NCBI RefSeq assembly: GCF_000973625.1
Contig: NZ_CP007501.1
Span: 1,962,293 to 2,026,292 of the forward strand
Length of the DNA: 64,000 nucleotides
Direction of reading: 5' to 3'
Source: Polynucleobacter duraquae
Lineage (GTDB): Bacteria; Pseudomonadota; Gammaproteobacteria; Burkholderiales; Burkholderiaceae
Below the pieces are notes generated by a model. It worked only from the letters and a program-made list of their open reading frames with translations. It searched no databases and was not told where the DNA came from. Positions 22,162 to 30,474 of the stretch are shown here, piece after piece; the stretch's first letter is position 1, and the number at the start of each line of letters is the position of its first letter. Position numbers and translations under genes: made by a program.

Positions 22162-23796
22162 ATTACCATCGATACCACCACCTCCAGCACTCCCGGCGCA
22201 GAAGTTTTAAGGCGCCGTAGCTTTGCCATCATCTCCCACCCAGATGCTGGCAAGACCACGCTTACTGAAAAACTCTTGCTGTACGCGGGGGCGATTCAAA
22301 TTGCGGGTAGCGTAAAAGCTCGCAAGGCTAGCCGACACGCGACCTCAGACTGGATGGAAATTGAGAAACAGCGCGGCATTTCTGTAGCTAGCTCTGTAAT
22401 GCAAATGGAATATCGTGATTGCATTATTAATCTTCTCGATACCCCGGGTCACCAAGACTTCTCTGAAGACACATACCGCGTATTGACTGCGGTAGATTCT
22501 GCACTCATGGTGATTGATGCCGCAAATGGTGTTGAATCACAGACCTTACGTTTGCTTGAAGTCTGTCGTGCGCGCAATACGCCCATTGTGACTTTCATCA
22601 ATAAAATGGATCGTGAAGTAAAGCCGCCCATGGAACTCATGGATGAGATTGAAACTGCACTAGGCATTGAAGTAGTTCCTTTTACTTGGCCAGTAGGTAT
22701 GGGTAAATCCTTCGCAGGCGTGATTGATATTGCCAACTCTCAAATGCGTATGTTCAAGGCGGGTGAGGATCGCGTTACTGAGGATTCTCATGCAATTGTT
22801 GATATTAATGATCCCGCTCTAAAAGAGCGCCTTGGCACTGATCTTGAAAATGCACTTGCTGAAGTAGATTTAATTAAAAATGCGATGCCCGCCTTTGATC
22901 GAGAAGCCTTTTTAGCAGGTCGTCAGTCACCGGTATTCTTTGGTTCAGCAATTAATAATTTCGGTGTACGTGAAATTCTCAACACCTTAGTTGAGCTTGC
23001 ACCATCACCGGGATCACGCAAAGCTTTACAACGAGAAGTTAGTCCTGCAGAGAATAAATTCTCTGCAGTGGTGTTTAAGATTCAAGCAAACATGGATCCA
23101 GCCCATCGAGATCGCGTTGCATTCTTGCGTATTTGCTCGGGACATTTTCAGCGTGGCATGAAATTGAAGATTTGTCGTAACGGCAAAGAAGTGCGCACCA
23201 ACAATGCGCTATCTTTCTTATCGCAACGACGCGATATCTTGGATGAAGCTTTCCCTGGAGACATTATTGGATTGCCAAATCATGGCCTACTTCGATTGGG
23301 CGACACGCTCACCGAAGGCGAACAATTGCAATTTACAGGCTTACCATTTTTCGCTCCAGAAATTTTCCGTATGGTTGAGTCTGCAGATCCATTGCGCTCC
23401 AAGCAATTACGCACGGGCCTAATGCAGCTTGGCGAAGAGGGTGCGATTCAAGTATTTCGCCCTATGACTGGTGGCACCATGCTGCTTGGCGCATTTGGAC
23501 AACTGCAGTTTGAAGTAGTAAGCCATCGCCTACAAACGGAATACGGGGCGGAAGTGCGCCTACTACCGGCACGCTATAACTTGGCTCGCTGGGTAAGCTC
23601 AGAAGATCCTATAGCACTCAAAAAATTCATACTAGAAAATATTCACCGCATGGCAGAGGATGTGGTGGGTGCTTCCGTATTTTTAGCTAGCCATAAATCT
23701 GAATTAGATGTTGCTCAACAGCGCTGGGAATCTATTCAGTTCCATGCCCTAAGAGAGCATGCAGGCCTGATCTATCAATCAGACCTCGCTGGCTAA
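22162..23796 (+). CDS. prfC: Peptide chain release factor 3, apparent ATT start codon
   Basis: A translation GTPase of the RF3 type. P-loop HPDAGKTT, the switch region with KQRGISVASSVMQ, DTPGHQDFSEDTYR, and NKMDRE are all present. RF3 recycles RF1/RF2 from the ribosome after peptide release. In this frame a TAG lies at 22147-22149, and no ATG, GTG or TTG occurs between it and the TTG at 22276, which is past the P-loop. The frame must therefore start at a rare codon. ATT at 22162 is the best choice: it gives an N terminus reading x-T-I-D-T, places the P-loop at residues 26-33 and the total at 544 residues, close to the usual length. ATT at 22150 or ATC at 22168 are alternatives. The Shine-Dalgarno match is weak. 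Confidence 0.9.
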   Translation: MTIDTTTSSTPGAEVLRRRSFAIISHPDAGKTTLTEKLLLYAGAIQIAGSVKARKASRHATSDWMEIEKQRGISVASSVMQMEYRDCIINLLDTPGHQDFSEDTYRVLTAVDSALMVIDAANGVESQTLRLLEVCRARNTPIVTFINKMDREVKPPMELMDEIETALGIEVVPFTWPVGMGKSFAGVIDIANSQMRMFKAGEDRVTEDSHAIVDINDPALKERLGTDLENALAEVDLIKNAMPAFDREAFLAGRQSPVFFGSAINNFGVREILNTLVELAPSPGSRKALQREVSPAENKFSAVVFKIQANMDPAHRDRVAFLRICSGHFQRGMKLKICRNGKEVRTNNALSFLSQRRDILDEAFPGDIIGLPNHGLLRLGDTLTEGEQLQFTGLPFFAPEIFRMVESADPLRSKQLRTGLMQLGEEGAIQVFRPMTGGTMLLGAFGQLQFEVVSHRLQTEYGAEVRLLPARYNLARWVSSEDPIALKKFILENIHRMAEDVVGASVFLASHKSELDVAQQRWESIQFHALREHAGLIYQSDLAG

Positions 23797-23798
23797 AT

Positions 23799-24047
23799 CT
23801 AGCGTGGGCTCAATTGCGGCCAATTGCAATCAAATACCGCAAGTAACTGAGTATCACTTTTTCTAAACGATGCAGTCTTGCCATATTGTGCGCAATACGC
23901 ATTGGCCTTTGGTGTAAGTGAGGCAGTAGATTCGCCATGACTAATTAGAAAGGTCACATGATTCGAATCTGATGCGTCGGTATAAACCGCGGCGCAAGCA
24001 CTTAAGCCAACCATGCCTAGCAATACAATATATTTGAAATGGGTCAT
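23799..24047 (-). CDS. Small putative lipoprotein
   Basis: An 82-residue protein from the ATG at 24047, which follows a GAGAA ribosome site; the frame is open 13 codons further but this start gives a clean signal peptide. The lipobox is VGLSAC with Cys at about residue 18. The mature part, of about 64 residues, contains two more cysteines and no domain I recognise. Its stop is 2 bp from the prfC stop (convergent). It follows the DUF2798 gene closely on the same strand. Function unknown; probably attached to a periplasmic membrane face. Confidence 0.65.
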   Translation of the reverse strand: MTHFKYIVLLGMVGLSACAAVYTDASDSNHVTFLISHGESTASLTPKANAYCAQYGKTASFRKSDTQLLAVFDCNWPQLSPR

Positions 24048-24082
24048 AAAAATTCTCTTTTTCAATAAAGGCATTCGCCTAC

Positions 24083-24307
24083 TCATCGCCCCAGCTTCTT
24101 GACCAAACTGGCAGTGAGCTTGCTAGCAAATGGGCGATAGATCAAAATACAAATCATCGCCACTGGGTAAGCAACCGCCCAAACCTCCAGCCACACCCAA
24201 AAGAAATCCTGTGCAAAACCTACCCGCACCAAAGTGGTGGCCAAAGTAATGCTTATTGACATGAGCCCACCCATAATGGCGGCAAAAATAAGATTGGGTA
24301 TATTCAT
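24083..24307 (-). CDS. DUF2798 family small membrane protein
   Basis: A 74-residue protein with two membrane segments (IFAAIMGGLMSISITLATTLV and WLEVWAVAYPVAMICILIYRPF), the pattern of DUF2798 proteins. These are uncharacterised inner-membrane proteins. It lies 35 bp upstream of the small lipoprotein gene, so the two may be cotranscribed. Confidence 0.8.
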   Translation of the reverse strand: MNIPNLIFAAIMGGLMSISITLATTLVRVGFAQDFFWVWLEVWAVAYPVAMICILIYRPFASKLTASLVKKLGR

Positions 24308-24436
24308 CAGGATCTAATCATAGCGTCTTGACTGCTTAGCTGTTATTCTGATTTATGATCACTATTCCGCGCCCTACATAGGGGAGTCTGCTGAGCAAGC
24401 TCAGAGGTTCATCATTCCAAGACTCTAGGAAAATAT

Positions 24437-24643
24437 ATGGCTGTTGGCCAAAATCAAAGAAATAGAAAAAACGACCCCATGGTGAGCAAAACTGGTAAAG
24501 CTAAATTGGGGCCACTTACTGTTACTCAACTCAATAAATTGCTCGAATCCAGCACCAAGCCTAAAGAAAAGGCAAAGATACAGAGGGCTCTTAATAAGCG
24601 CCCTCCGGTCGCGGCGCCCACTGCAACAGCAGCCGCAGCATAA
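24437..24643 (+). CDS. Small basic protein of unknown function
   Basis: A 68-residue protein rich in Lys, Asn, Pro and Ala, pI clearly basic, with a helical stretch LGPLTVTQLNKLLESSTKPKEKAKIQRALNKR and an Ala/Pro-rich tail. It has no signal peptide or membrane segment. A good hairpin terminator follows 5 bp after the stop and a GGAAA-type ribosome site precedes the ATG, which supports a real gene. Composition suggests nucleic-acid or ribosome association, but I recognise no family. The leader 24308-24436 includes a small inverted repeat CTGAGC-AA-GCTCAG at 24391-24404. Confidence 0.65.
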   Translation: MAVGQNQRNRKNDPMVSKTGKAKLGPLTVTQLNKLLESSTKPKEKAKIQRALNKRPPVAAPTATAAAA

Positions 24644-24648
24644 GTACT

Positions 24649-24675
24649 AAGCCCCGAAATTATCGGGGCTTTTTC
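24649..24675 (+). terminator. Intrinsic terminator after the small basic protein gene
   Basis: A 9-bp stem AAGCCCCGA / TCGGGGCTT with a five-base loop is followed by a T run (24670-24674). Confidence 0.9.
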
Positions 24676-24695
24676 CTATGTAATATGCTGTCACT

Positions 24696-25202
24696 ATGAA
24701 AGCATCTCCCCAAATTCACTCCATTTATATTGCAGCTAGAGCAGGTGATTTGATGATGCAGCTTGCGCAAGCTGAAATTATTGCCGGAGAGGGAATTGTG
24801 GGAGATCGCTACGCACTAGGTCTAGGTGCATTCTCTAAAACTAAGCCGAAAATTCGCCATGTTTCCCTCATTGCCCTCTCAGCTATAGAAAACGCTAATG
24901 ACCAATTGCGCACTAAACAGCAAGTTTTATTTGGCGAGGGTGATACCAGAAGAAATCTTGTAATTAAGGGAATTTCTGAGGGGGAGCTAAATGATCTAGT
25001 TGGACGGATTTTCTATTTAGGAGGTCTCGCATTTAAAGGCACTGAATTATGCGAGCCTTGTCAGCGACCGGCTAATTTACTGAAAAGACCGGACTTTATG
25101 AACGCTTTTGATAATAGGGGCGGTCTCAGAGCGGAAGCGCTAGACTCTGGGAGCATTAGCAACGGGGATTTTCTCACTTACTCACCAGACCAAGAAAAAT
25201 GA
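24696..25202 (+). CDS. MOSC domain-containing protein
   Basis: A 168-residue MOSC domain (the C-terminal domain of molybdenum-cofactor sulfurases). Visible features are GEGIVGDRYALGLGAFS, the segment GDTRRNLVIKGI, and the conserved cysteine region ELCEPCQRP near residue 118. MOSC proteins are thought to handle sulfur on the molybdenum cofactor or on small substrates, with the conserved cysteine carrying a persulfide. It overlaps the following GNAT gene by 4 bp. The precise substrate cannot be told from the sequence. Confidence 0.88.
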   Translation: MKASPQIHSIYIAARAGDLMMQLAQAEIIAGEGIVGDRYALGLGAFSKTKPKIRHVSLIALSAIENANDQLRTKQQVLFGEGDTRRNLVIKGISEGELNDLVGRIFYLGGLAFKGTELCEPCQRPANLLKRPDFMNAFDNRGGLRAEALDSGSISNGDFLTYSPDQEK

Positions 25203-25594
25203 TTACCTATACCGAGCAAGCAAGCATTAGTCCTGAACAGGCGATCGACCTCTATATCCGATCCACTCTCGGTGAGCGCCGTCCAATCGATAGCATTGAA
25301 ACCTTTGCGGCGATGCTTGCCAATGCAAATCTCACCATTTCCGCATGGGATGGTGAAAATCTAATTGGGATCAGTCGTAGCCTGACAGACTTTGCCTATG
25401 TGGCATATTTGGCCGACCTTGCAGTAGATGAACATTACCAGCGACAGGGAATAGGCAAGCGACTCATTGAAGAAACTCAGGAGCGCTTAGAGCCTGGCTG
25501 CATGATTGTGTTACTTGCAGCTCCGAAAGCAAATACCTATTATGAGCACTTGGGCTTTGAGCACAATCCACGCGCTTGGATCATGAAAAAATAA
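25199..25594 (+). CDS. GNAT-family N-acetyltransferase
   Basis: A 131-residue GNAT protein. The acetyl-CoA binding motif A is LADLAVDEHYQRQGIGKRLIEETQERL, and the final NTYYEHLGFEHNPRAW follows the usual YxxxGF pattern. Members acetylate amines of small molecules or proteins; no substrate is indicated. It overlaps the MOSC gene by 4 bp and is followed 19 bp later by the phosphatase gene, so the three form a likely operon ended by the terminator at 26263. Confidence 0.88.
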   Translation: MITYTEQASISPEQAIDLYIRSTLGERRPIDSIETFAAMLANANLTISAWDGENLIGISRSLTDFAYVAYLADLAVDEHYQRQGIGKRLIEETQERLEPGCMIVLLAAPKANTYYEHLGFEHNPRAWIMKK

Positions 25595-25613
25595 TTAAAC
25601 TGAATATTGCAAT

Positions 25614-26261
25614 ATGTCGACCACCAAACTCTGCCTAATTCGCCATGGTGAAACCACCTGGAATGCTGAAAGACGCCTTCAAGGGCATACCGACATTCCC
25701 CTGAATGAAAAAGGCGTCCTTCAGGCTCGCCAAATGGCGCAGGCCATTAAAAACTCAAAACTCTTGTTCGATGTTTTATATACCAGCGACCTTAAAAGAG
25801 CGGCGGACACTGCAAATGCCATTGTTGAGTTGTTTGGCGTAGAGGCAAGGGTGGATAGCGCTTTACGAGAGCGCCACTTTGGCGCACTTCAGGGGCTCAC
25901 GATTCAAGAGGCTCCATTACTGCAGCCTGTGATTTGGCAAGCGCATATTACTCGTGACTTAGAGCATGATCTTGAAGGCGGTGAGAGTATTCAGCAATTT
26001 GCATTGCGCGTTCATACTGCTTTAGAGAAAATACAAGAACAGCATTCAGGCAAAACAATTTTGCTTGTTAGTCATGGCGGCACTCTCGATATGATGTATC
26101 GAATTGCTAGCAAGCAAGATTTGAGTACTGAGCGGGTTGCCTCAGTACCAAATGCCTCGTTAAATTGGATTACACATCAGCCAGATGATGGCTGGTCAAT
26201 CGAGAAATGGGCTGATACTCGCCACCTTGAAGGTATAAGCTTGGATGGCGTAGATCTCTAA
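25614..26261 (+). CDS. Histidine phosphatase superfamily protein (phosphoglycerate mutase-like)
   Basis: A 215-residue branch-1 histidine phosphatase. The phosphorylated histidine is in CLIRHGETTWN (about residues 7-17), followed by LQGHTDIPLNEKG, the YTSDLKRAADTA motif and the second catalytic His in LLVSHGGTLDMM near residue 153. Such proteins are cofactor-dependent-type mutases or broad phosphatases (GpmB, CobC-like). No cobalamin genes are nearby, so a generic phosphatase is the safe call. Confidence 0.88.
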   Translation: MSTTKLCLIRHGETTWNAERRLQGHTDIPLNEKGVLQARQMAQAIKNSKLLFDVLYTSDLKRAADTANAIVELFGVEARVDSALRERHFGALQGLTIQEAPLLQPVIWQAHITRDLEHDLEGGESIQQFALRVHTALEKIQEQHSGKTILLVSHGGTLDMMYRIASKQDLSTERVASVPNASLNWITHQPDDGWSIEKWADTRHLEGISLDGVDL

Positions 26262-26262
26262 G

Positions 26263-26290
26263 CAAAAAGTCACCCATAGGTGACTTTTTG
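26263..26290. terminator. Bidirectional intrinsic terminator
   Basis: A perfect 12-bp stem (CAAAAAGTCACC and its complement) with loop CATA stands between the convergent phosphatase and Hc1-like genes. A- and T-rich arms allow termination on both strands. Confidence 0.9.
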
Positions 26291-26306
26291 TATTATTAAA
26301 GAAGAC

Positions 26307-26546
26307 TTACTTTCTAATATGGGCGTGACGAGCAGCATCTTGTGACATACCCTCAGCCTTTGGCTTTCCTTCAAGGGCTTCTTTCTCGGCGGTAATTTCT
26401 TTACGGCGCTCTTTACACGAACCAGCTATCTCTTGCAAAGCTTTACGGGCTCTCGCTGCAGAAGCTTTAACCCCTTTTCCGTGAAACTTTTCATTCTCTG
26501 ACTGGTACACCTCAAAAGCAGCCATTAGCTTGTCATGATGGGACAT
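26307..26546 (-). CDS. Small histone H1-like (Hc1-type) protein
   Basis: A 79-residue Lys/Ala/Glu-rich protein without a signal sequence. The central part, ENEKFHGKGVKASAARAR followed by KALQEIAGSCKERRKEIT, resembles the N-terminal region of chlamydial Hc1, where AEKGNKAAAQRVR is followed by a helix and a KESI-type stretch. It lacks the long lysine-rich tail of Hc1. By analogy it may bind DNA or another polyanion, but this is inference from motif similarity. It has its own terminator (26263-26290) and no operon partners. Confidence 0.6.
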   Translation of the reverse strand: MSHHDKLMAAFEVYQSENEKFHGKGVKASAARARKALQEIAGSCKERRKEITAEKEALEGKPKAEGMSQDAARHAHIRK

Positions 26547-26609
26547 GTTTTTCCTTATATATTATTGAAATAATTGACCTCAGAAACACTTTAACCTAAT
26601 CTATGTGAA

Positions 26610-26921
<312 letters not shown>

Positions 26922-27051
26922 TCAAGTCTCATAGTGTTTTCAAGTTTTATTTGATTGTATGGTCTTATCAAGCATTGAATCTAACAATACCGTCAGAGTA
27001 ATACTTTTTAGCCCTTCATTTTTTCCCATCCCGCTGGGCAATGTTTCCAAT

Positions 27052-27080
27052 AAAAAACCCCGTTTACACGGGGCTTTTTA
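27052..27080 (-). terminator. Intrinsic terminator of the phasin gene
   Basis: CCCCGT / ACGGGG stem with a four-base loop at 27058-27073, flanked by A and T runs, about 20 bp after the phasin stop. The 130 bp to its left (26922-27051) holds nothing I recognise. Confidence 0.85.
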
Positions 27081-27099
27081 TCTGTCTGAGTTATACCAA

Positions 27100-27657
27100 T
27101 TATTTAGTACGACTTTTTGCCGCTTTAGGAGTCTGACTAAATTGGCCCTGCGCACCCTTCATTGCAGTTTCTACATTTTTTTCAAAGTTGGCAAAAGCAT
27201 CTTGAGTGCTTGAACGTACTTGATCAAAGTTTTGCATTGCCGTATTGAATGCGGATGTAAAGGCACTGATGTAAGCCTCTGACCCAGCAGGCGCCTTTGA
27301 TGTAGCGGCAGCAACAAAGCTCTTTAGGCCATCCTGCGATTGATCGATAGCAGCCTCTACAGCTTCAACTAATTCTTGGTTACCGCGACGCAATACTGCA
27401 GCAACTTTTTTCTGATAATCAGCAACTTCAGCAACAGCCTCTTGTACTTCTGGGCTTTGCAGAAGGTCTAATGCTGCTTTTGCATCTTTACCTTTCATTA
27501 GCTCAGCTGCTTTGGCTTGTGCATTTGCAACAGCCTGTTGTGCAGCTTGGTAATTGATTTCCGCTAATTCTTGAGCATTTTCAAGTGCGGTTTGGCCTAG
27601 TGCACGTGCACTTTCTACGGATTTAGTTTGGTTTTCTGCAAATTGATTTTTAAACAT
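27100..27657 (-). CDS. phaP: Phasin family protein
   Basis: A 185-residue Phasin_2-type protein, almost wholly helical and rich in Ala, Gln and Glu. It has the typical LEYNYQA-like region (ALENAQELAEINYQAAQQAVANAQAKAAEL) and a middle LLQSPEVQEAVAEVADYQKKV. Phasins coat polyhydroxyalkanoate granules in the cytoplasm and limit granule fusion, which implies the strain makes PHA. The C-terminal basic tail (SQTPKAAKSRTK) is usual. It is a single gene with its own terminator and a candidate regulator site upstream. Confidence 0.92.
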   Translation of the reverse strand: MFKNQFAENQTKSVESARALGQTALENAQELAEINYQAAQQAVANAQAKAAELMKGKDAKAALDLLQSPEVQEAVAEVADYQKKVAAVLRRGNQELVEAVEAAIDQSQDGLKSFVAAATSKAPAGSEAYISAFTSAFNTAMQNFDQVRSSTQDAFANFEKNVETAMKGAQGQFSQTPKAAKSRTK

Positions 27658-27682
27658 GATTTTTCCATTAATTGGTTATTTG

Positions 27683-27744
27683 TTGCACTGCACCATATTA
27701 ATGGCATATTTGGGGCTTAGCAAGGGAATTTTGCTGCAAAGCAA
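27683..27744. promoter_or_regulatory. Possible PhaR-type operator region upstream of the phasin gene
   Basis: Two TGC-rich elements lie 26 and 74 bp upstream of the phasin start: TTGCACTGCA at 27683-27692 and the inverted repeat TTGCTGCAAAGCAA at 27731-27744. PhaR repressors of PHA genes are known to bind TGC-containing dyads of this general form. The rest of 27658-27851 is AT-rich with no gene. Confidence 0.35.
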
Positions 27745-27851
27745 CATTTTATTTCTGAGAGCGCTCTCTATGACCTCAATTGACCATAAGAATCTGCGTT
27801 CTCAGGTCGCATCTGCGCCTAGCGGGCAAAATACATTCACCCCAAAAATAA

Positions 27852-28412
27852 TTAAGCAGCTCTATTTTTTAAATAGTCAATCACCCAAGCCGGATCGCTG
27901 TCGCTTGGAAAAATGGGGTAGTGAACAGCCTCGATCACACCATCATTTGCGATCAGGGTGATGCGCTTTAATAAGGTCATTCCAGCAGCAACAAAGGTGG
28001 GCAAGCGCAAAGCTTGCTGAAATAGATAATCTGCATCACTTAGCACGGGGAATGGCAAATGCAAACGATCTGCCATTTCTTGCTGATATTCAGTAGATTG
28101 CACACTCAGCCCTACAACATCGGCACCAAGTGACCGAAGCTCTTGATAGTGATCCCTAAATGAGCAGCTTTGTGGGGTACATCCCCTTGCTCCCGGAATT
28201 TGGTCCCATCCATCTGGCAATGGAACGTTGGGCTGACCTGTCATTGGGTAACAGTAAATCACGGTACGCCCCTTAGTCTGACCAAGATTAAATTGGCTAT
28301 GGGTCGTTGTTTCTAGTGAAATGGCTGGCAAGCGCATGCCCACTAAGTGATCGGCGGCTCCATCATCTTGAGGGATAGGTAAGTCGCCAGGTAATTCATT
28401 GAGATTTGTCAT
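27852..28412 (-). CDS. Peroxiredoxin (BCP/AhpC-TSA type)
   Basis: A 186-residue thioredoxin-fold peroxidase. The active-site segment ARGCTPQSCSFRDHY contains two cysteines five residues apart, as in BCP-type enzymes where the first is peroxidatic and the second resolving. LGADVVGLSVQS and LPFPVLSDADYLF follow in the expected order. It reduces hydrogen peroxide or organic hydroperoxides in the cytoplasm. It is a single gene, divergent from nothing close, between phasin and an SRPBCC-type gene. Confidence 0.88.
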   Translation of the reverse strand: MTNLNELPGDLPIPQDDGAADHLVGMRLPAISLETTTHSQFNLGQTKGRTVIYCYPMTGQPNVPLPDGWDQIPGARGCTPQSCSFRDHYQELRSLGADVVGLSVQSTEYQQEMADRLHLPFPVLSDADYLFQQALRLPTFVAAGMTLLKRITLIANDGVIEAVHYPIFPSDSDPAWVIDYLKNRAA

Positions 28413-28442
28413 AAATGTAATCTTAGCCTACTAAGTCAGGGT

Positions 28443-29009
28443 CTATCTACAAGTCTTTGGCGGCACTGACCTCTTAAGTAATGCGGCCTCGGCCATTGAC
28501 TCAAACTGTCGACGTAATATATTTTTAATGAAGAATTCAATCACTACTGATGGCACTAAAGAATTTGGTTCAATTTGGGCGTCGTACTTAAAGGCAGTGA
28601 AATCCTTTTCAGAAAATAACCGCCAACTTCCCTTGTAATACTTTGTATCTCCACTTAATTGCTCAAAAAGTAATGCTCTGTTAGGGATCTCTACATACTC
28701 CAACTCAGAACGCATCTCAAATGGAATGAATAGAATTCTTTCCTCAAGCGAACGAGCGACCTTCACCTTGTTGCCAGATCTAGAAAGCACTTTTGAGTCG
28801 ACTACTCCGGGTAGATTTTTAGCGCCCTCATAGTCAGTAATAAAAACAAAAGCTTCACATATAGTGATCGGAACCTCATAGCTTGCATTTACCTGAAAGC
28901 GATCGCCGGCTCTCGTGACCGCTACTTTTAAGTCATATGCACTGGATGACTCTTGCGCCAAAGCAATGCCGAACGATGCAATCAGAAAAAAGTAAAGGAG
29001 CTGCTTCAT
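28443..29009 (-). CDS. Secreted SRPBCC/START-like domain protein
   Basis: A 188-residue protein with a cleavable signal peptide (MKQLLYFFLIASFGIALAQ) and a domain with the polyketide-cyclase/START pattern: FQVNASYEVPITICEAFVFITDYEGAKNLPG and later LFEQLSGDTKYYKGSWRLF and SLVPSVVIEFFIKNILRRQFESMAEAA. Domains of this type bind hydrophobic ligands; periplasmic ones are uncharacterised. It follows the haloacid dehalogenase gene by 75 bp on the same strand. Ligand unknown. Confidence 0.78.
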   Translation of the reverse strand: MKQLLYFFLIASFGIALAQESSSAYDLKVAVTRAGDRFQVNASYEVPITICEAFVFITDYEGAKNLPGVVDSKVLSRSGNKVKVARSLEERILFIPFEMRSELEYVEIPNRALLFEQLSGDTKYYKGSWRLFSEKDFTAFKYDAQIEPNSLVPSVVIEFFIKNILRRQFESMAEAALLKRSVPPKTCR

Positions 29010-29084
29010 GCTGGTAATTTAGCAGTATTAAAGTGATCCGCTTACGAATGCCATTGCGAAAGATTGTGGCTCGGCATCCGAAGA

Positions 29085-29780
29085 TTAAATTACTTCCAAG
29101 ACTTTGGTTAAGGAGCTACCTTCATAATTTGGTTTCTCACCAATTTCTTCAAAGGGGTGACCTAGGCGATTGACCCAAAATACATCAAAACCGAACCACT
29201 TGGCAGCTAGCGCATCCCAAGCATTACTCGATACAAAAAGAACCTCTTCTTTTTTAATTGGAAATGCTTTTAAAAGAAGCTCATAGGCTTGCGGAGCAGT
29301 TTTAAATAAATGAATGTCTTCTACTGTCACTACTTTATCTAAATAGGGCTTCAGGCCGTTACTGTCCACTACAGTGGCGAGCATGTCTTTGCTGCCGTTA
29401 GACAATATAGCCGTAGAAATAGCTTTTTCTTTAATGCTCTTAAGAACGCTCAAACTATCTTCAAAACCAGTTAGCTTGGCATATTGATTCATTAGTTGCT
29501 TTTCATATTCTGATGTGAGATTCAAATTCATCCGCTTGCAAACATAGCGCAATGAACGAATGGTTAATTCCCAAAATGGGAGATAGTGCTTGCTCCCATT
29601 TGGGTTGGGGTCGCTCATCGTCACTAAGCGGGTGTATTCAATTTGACGATCGCGCCACATCAAAGAAAGTGCCTGGCCATGTCCTGGAAATAATTCTTCA
29701 GCCAACTCACTCATGGAGTAAACGTCGAATAATGTTCCATAGGCGTCAAAGGCAATTAGCTTGTACATAATTTTTGCCAT
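29085..29780 (-). CDS. Haloacid dehalogenase, type II
   Basis: A 231-residue HAD-superfamily enzyme of the L-2-haloacid dehalogenase group. Nucleophile Asp is in AFDAYGTLFDVYS, the second motif is LSNGSKDML and the distal signature FVSSNAWDALAAKWFGFDVFWVNR is characteristic of type II dehalogenases. These hydrolyse C-halogen bonds of short 2-haloacids with inversion. The start is ATG at 29780 or, less likely, ATG at 29768. Upstream is a half-palindrome TGTCGTTT (29803) of the island type and then the leftmost tRNA-Phe-derived repeat, so the gene may belong to the island edge. Confidence 0.88.
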   Translation of the reverse strand: MAKIMYKLIAFDAYGTLFDVYSMSELAEELFPGHGQALSLMWRDRQIEYTRLVTMSDPNPNGSKHYLPFWELTIRSLRYVCKRMNLNLTSEYEKQLMNQYAKLTGFEDSLSVLKSIKEKAISTAILSNGSKDMLATVVDSNGLKPYLDKVVTVEDIHLFKTAPQAYELLLKAFPIKKEEVLFVSSNAWDALAAKWFGFDVFWVNRLGHPFEEIGEKPNYEGSSLTKVLEVI

Positions 29781-29834
29781 ATTTTTTATTATGAATCTCT
29801 ATTGTCGTTTAAAAAAATATTTCTTAAACTCACA

Positions 29835-29868
29835 GATAAGAAAACCACCCGAAGGTGGTTTTCTTATC
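29835..29868 (-). terminator. Terminator of repeat copy 1
   Basis: Perfect 15-bp stem (arm GATAAGAAAACCACC) with loop CGAA on plus, UUCG on the minus-strand RNA. It follows the lipoprotein gene and the first tRNA fragment. Confidence 0.9.
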
Positions 29869-29871
29869 TCT

Positions 29872-29919
29872 TAGTGGCCCAGTGCGGAATCGACTAAAGG
29901 AACCAAGATGTCAAATCCT
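29872..29919 (-). repeat. tRNA-Phe 3'-end fragment, copy 1 (most diverged)
   Basis: On plus it reads TAGTGGCCCAGTGCGGAATC, three changes from the tRNA-Phe 3' end over these 20 bases, then only loose similarity. It lies just after the stop of the lipoprotein gene at 29926 and 3 bp from the terminator stem. Confidence 0.7.
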
Positions 29920-29925
29920 TATTAA

Positions 29926-30321
29926 TTACATTTTGATGATCTGCCATGCGCCTTCTGAGCGACCATCGCCAATCTTATCGCCAGGCTTGGCATCTTTAGC
30001 ATAGAAATACAATGGCATACCATTGAAGGCTAACTGCTTTTTGCCATCATCACGGGTAATAACTGAATAGCCGCTAGAAACTGCAGGGCTTCCTTCAATC
30101 AATAGAGGCGGCCAGTTCGTTGCGCACATACCATTACAAGCCGACTTACCTGAGCCTGACGCATCCTTGCTGTAAGTATATAGAGTCATATTATTATTAC
30201 CGGCCAATACGCCATCGTTAGCTTTTGTAAATGGTGCTAATGCCACACCAGTCATTGAAGCACAAGCGGCAAGAGTAGCTGTAGCCACTAAGGCTATTAA
30301 TAGACTTTTAATTCGATTCAT
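29926..30321 (-). CDS. COG4315-type lipoprotein, copy A
   Basis: A 131-residue lipoprotein with lipobox LAAC (Cys at about 19) and two repeats of the secreted-repeat family with the Yx(F/W/Y)xxD pattern: LYTYSKDASGSGKSACNGMCATNWPPL and, later, LYFYAKDAKPGDKIGDG. The second half ends in the GAWQIIKM motif usual in this family, whose function is unknown. A near-identical paralogue is at 36354-36749 (about 113 of 131 residues equal by eye), and their upstream sequences are also alike. It occupies the first unit of the island. Confidence 0.9.
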   Translation of the reverse strand: MNRIKSLLIALVATATLAACASMTGVALAPFTKANDGVLAGNNNMTLYTYSKDASGSGKSACNGMCATNWPPLLIEGSPAVSSGYSVITRDDGKKQLAFNGMPLYFYAKDAKPGDKIGDGRSEGAWQIIKM

Positions 30322-30443
30322 GTTTACCCCTTTGTTAGTTGATTTTGTACTTTAACTCTAATTTATGTCTTTTGCTTTACACGAAATTTCTTAATAAGGG
30401 TGCCAACCTAATTAACGGAGTCTCACTCGCCAGCCCAAATGAA

Positions 30444-30465
30444 AAAACCACCCGAAGGTGGTTTT
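30444..30465 (-). terminator. Terminator of repeat copy 2
   Basis: Perfect 9-bp stem AAAACCACC / GGTGGTTTT with the UUCG-type loop, 9 bp from the tRNA fragment and downstream of the patatin gene. Confidence 0.9.
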
Positions 30466-30474
30466 AGTGCTCCC

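Noticed and set aside
24391..24404. Riboswitch in the leader of the small basic protein gene
   Set aside because: Only one 6-bp inverted repeat is present; no known riboswitch pattern could be matched.
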